Shown here: one piece after another, positions 6,203-8,071 of the stretch
Position numbering within the stretch: position 1 is the stretch's first letter
How the letters are laid out: each line of letters starts with the position of its first letter
Notes under the pieces: generated by a model
What the model was told of the DNA's origin: nothing
The model's input: the letters and a program-made list of their open reading frames with translations, nothing else
Database searches by the model: none
Translations under genes and position numbers: made by a program
Assembly (NCBI GenBank): GCA_035628505.1
Contig: DASPJR010000040.1
Coordinates: 1-8,071 of the forward strand
Origin: DASPJR01 sp035628505
Lineage (GTDB): Bacteria > Planctomycetota > SZUA-567 > H5-PLA8
Reading direction: 5' to 3'
DNA length: 8,071 nt

Positions 6203-7621
6203 CTAGAATTGGAAGTAAATGAAAGCGTTGCCGGGACCTCGTAGAAATACGCACGCGGCCAGAATGGCAGCGACTCCCGCGGGCTGAATCCAGTTCGACC
6301 AGCGTTGCGGCACCATGCGCTCAATCTCAGGACACACACACATATAGAATTCGTAAGCAATTCCGATGAACAGAAAAGGCAGATAGGGCTCCAGCGACGC
6401 GTGCGGGGCGGATGAAAAGCTGAACATGGTTTTTAAGATCCACAGCGCCTGTGATGTGGATTCGGCGCGAAAAAACACCCATGCAATCAGCACCTGAACA
6501 AGCACCAGGGATGTCACGATTGCGCGCCGCGCCAAGCGCAAGAAGCGCGGCTGCTCACTGCTGCCAAGCAGCAGCGCCGGCCATCCGGTAACCCGTTCAA
6601 AGCTCAGGTAAGCCGAATGCAACGCCCCCCAGATGAGAAATTTCCAGTCCGCTCCGTGCCAGAGTCCTGAGAGCAGCATTGTTATCCACATATTGCCATG
6701 TGCCCGCAGAGTTCCCTTGCGAGAGCCGCCCAGCGGGACATAGACGTAGTCGCGAAACCATGTCGAAAGGGAGATGTGCCAGCGCGACCAGAAATCGCGA
6801 ATGCTGGCAGCGCTGTAAGGATGATTAAAATTGAGCTGGAACTCGTAACCCATCCACTTGGCGAGGCCTCGCGCGATATCTGTGTAGCCGCTGAAGTCAC
6901 AGTAGATCTGGAAGGCGAACATGATTGTCAGCACCCACCAGAAACTGCTGTCGGCGGGCATGTTCCATGGCACAAACGAGGTTCCCACTATGGGTGCGAG
7001 ATTGTCGGCAATGACGACTTTCTTGAAATAGCCGTGGGCGATCAGCCGCAACCCGTCGAAACGCTGCGTCTCTGTCGTCGAGGGGACCGGAAGCAGCTGC
7101 GGCAGGATGTCTTTTGCTCGAAGGATCGGTCCGGCAACCAGTTGCGGAAAAAGAATTAAGCTCGCGAAAAAATGAACTACGCTCTTGGTTGGCTTGCAAT
7201 TGCCGTAGTAAACATCAATTGTGTAGCTCATCGATTGAAACGTATAGAAGCTGATGCCTAGCGGCAGAAGAAAACTTGGAACCGGCACGCTGATCCCGAA
7301 CGGCTCGAGCAACGGCGCAAGATTACTCATTGCAAACCCGGAATATTTAAAAAAGCCGAGAATTCCCAGGTTCATTATTATGGAGAGGATGAGCAGTTTT
7401 TTTCGGTGCCGAGGATAAATCTCCATCAGCCACGCAGCGAAGAAGTCGGTCAATCCGCTGGCGTAGAGCAGCAGCAGGAACCACCAGTTCCACCATCCAT
7501 AAAAAATAGAAGACATTACAATGATGTAGAGATTGCGAGCCCTCTCGTGGTGTTTCACGTACCGCCAGAAGAGGAAGTAGATCCCTAAAAAGGCGAGGAA
7601 AACCAGCGAGTTGAAGAGCAT
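6203..7621 (-). CDS. MBOAT-family membrane O-acyltransferase (AlgI/DltB/PatA type)
   Basis: 472 residues, usual for AlgI-type proteins. It begins with the canonical MLFNSLVFLAF and ends with the canonical FIYFQF. About ten or more hydrophobic segments span the chain. Conserved family blocks are present: LPLGISFYTFQSMSYTID (119-136), LFPQLVAGPI (157-166), YCDFSGYTDIARG (240-252), NFNHPYSAASIRDFWSRWHISLSTWFRDYVY (about 264-294, conserved His282) and LLSGLWHGADWKFLIWG (316-332), with His322 the catalytic histidine. By family knowledge it passes an acyl group, commonly acetyl, across the membrane to an extracytoplasmic acceptor, working with an SGNH partner. ATG 7621 has no clear Shine-Dalgarno sequence. 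The previous gene ends 30 bases upstream and the next starts 9 bases downstream. No glycan synthesis genes are in the window, so the substrate is not indicated. Confidence 0.95.
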   Translation of the reverse strand: MLFNSLVFLAFLGIYFLFWRYVKHHERARNLYIIVMSSIFYGWWNWWFLLLLYASGLTDFFAAWLMEIYPRHRKKLLILSIIMNLGILGFFKYSGFAMSNLAPLLEPFGISVPVPSFLLPLGISFYTFQSMSYTIDVYYGNCKPTKSVVHFFASLILFPQLVAGPILRAKDILPQLLPVPSTTETQRFDGLRLIAHGYFKKVVIADNLAPIVGTSFVPWNMPADSSFWWVLTIMFAFQIYCDFSGYTDIARGLAKWMGYEFQLNFNHPYSAASIRDFWSRWHISLSTWFRDYVYVPLGGSRKGTLRAHGNMWITMLLSGLWHGADWKFLIWGALHSAYLSFERVTGWPALLLGSSEQPRFLRLARRAIVTSLVLVQVLIAWVFFRAESTSQALWILKTMFSFSSAPHASLEPYLPFLFIGIAYEFYMCVCPEIERMVPQRWSNWIQPAGVAAILAACVFLRGPGNAFIYFQF

Positions 7622-7634
7622 AGACGCACAGTAC

Positions 7635-7645
7635 GCACAATGTGC
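7635..7645. repeat. 11-base dyad GCACA-A-TGTGC between SGNH-like gene and MBOAT gene
   Basis: A perfect five-base inverted repeat around one base lies in the 30-base gap upstream of the MBOAT start. ACGCACA also occurs twice in direct orientation (7624-7630 and 7633-7639). It occupies the place where a ribosome binding site would be expected. May be chance. Confidence 0.35.
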
Positions 7646-7651
7646 CAGAAG

Positions 7652-8071
7652 TCAATTCGGCTTGTTTTCCAGCTCAGCAATAGCGCGCGCAAGATCCTCG
7701 GAAAATTTGAGCGCGCTATGAGCGGGCAGATGGCTGCCGTCGTAGTACTCGTAACGCGAAGCATCAAACGTCAGCCACATCGCCCCAGCGGATTCGAGCT
7801 GGCTTCTCAACGCCATTTCGTTCCATCCGCTGAGCTCGTCTTCAAGCTTCTGCAATTCAGGATACGCCGGCATGCGGAAGGCAACCACGCGTATTCCCCG
7901 CGCTGTCAGCGTCTTGATCTGCTCAGCCAGCTTTCCGGCAAGCTCTGCTGAGAACGAATTCCCGGTAAAGTTCGCCTTGTACAAATCCTGGCTCGCGAGC
8001 GGGCGTGACTCGTCTGTGGCCTGTTCTTCCCAGCCATCCGGAAAATGCCGGCGGCGCGTCAATTTTGGCGG
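7652..8071 (-). CDS. Second SGNH-like, AlgJ/DltD-type protein, C-terminal part (5' end outside window)
   Basis: The frame is open to the right edge, so only the last 139 residues are visible; the nucleophile block GDS is outside. The D-x-x-H block is present as YYDGSH, followed by KFSEDLARAI. It aligns without gaps to the end of the protein at 5312-6193: PDGW, RPLAS, RGIRVV-x-FRMP, LEDE, AGA-x-WLTFD-x-S-x-YxYYDGSH and FSEDLAR are shared, about 59 identities in 111 positions by hand. It ends 30 bases before the MBOAT start on the same strand, so it is probably the earlier gene of the same operon. Whether it keeps a full catalytic triad cannot be told. It either shares the acyl-transfer job with the other paralogue or has a different acceptor. 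Confidence 0.85.
   Translation of the reverse strand, partial: PPKLTRRRHFPDGWEEQATDESRPLASQDLYKANFTGNSFSAELAGKLAEQIKTLTARGIRVVAFRMPAYPELQKLEDELSGWNEMALRSQLESAGAMWLTFDASRYEYYDGSHLPAHSALKFSEDLARAIAELENKPN

Noticed and set aside
6698..7159. 153-codon plus-strand open frame
   Set aside because: It is opposite the conserved core of the MBOAT gene and has no supported start or family.

Overview
The window is bacterial chromosome, gene-dense and mostly high in G+C (sample lines near 2461 and 4621 count to about 65% by hand). It holds seven protein genes and no RNA gene, insertion sequence or CRISPR array that I can see. The mix suggests an environmental Gram-negative, perhaps Acidobacteriota or Verrucomicrobiota: a large secreted-type Gln/Arg-rich protein, a release factor RF3, and an O-acyltransferase with SGNH partners. 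That placement is a guess from protein style; no phylogenetic marker was compared.

Left part, plus strand. Bases 1-1839 are the 3' part of a gene for an aromatic-rich domain followed by about 470 residues of Gln/Arg/Ala/Glu coiled coil. A strong intrinsic terminator (1863-1895) ends it. After a 260-base gap with a long-range inverted repeat comes a 249-residue exported protein with a C-terminal membrane anchor (2101-2850), started by a near-perfect ribosome binding site.

Middle, minus strand. A low-G+C toxin-antitoxin pair (AbrB-type antitoxin 3257-3481, PIN-domain VapC-like toxin 2847-3257) sits between that gene and prfC. Its toxin stop codon overlaps the stop of the convergent gene by 4 bases. 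The antitoxin gene contains a run of ten A residues at the boundary between its DNA-binding domain and its likely toxin-binding tail, and is preceded by GTAAG/CTTAC repeats that look like an autoregulatory operator. prfC (3563-5227) encodes a full-length RF3 with a low-complexity N-terminal extension and a GTG start.

Right part, minus strand. Read in transcription order: a partial SGNH/AlgJ-like protein (8071-7652), an MBOAT O-acyltransferase of the AlgI/DltB/PatA type (7621-6203), and a second, paralogous SGNH-like protein (6193-5312). Spacings of 30 and 9 bases indicate an operon. The likely role is acylation of an extracytoplasmic glycan: MBOAT moves an acyl group across the membrane and the SGNH proteins transfer it. 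The unusual point is two diverged paralogous SGNH partners around one MBOAT. This is the best candidate here for a less-described system, though its parts belong to known families.
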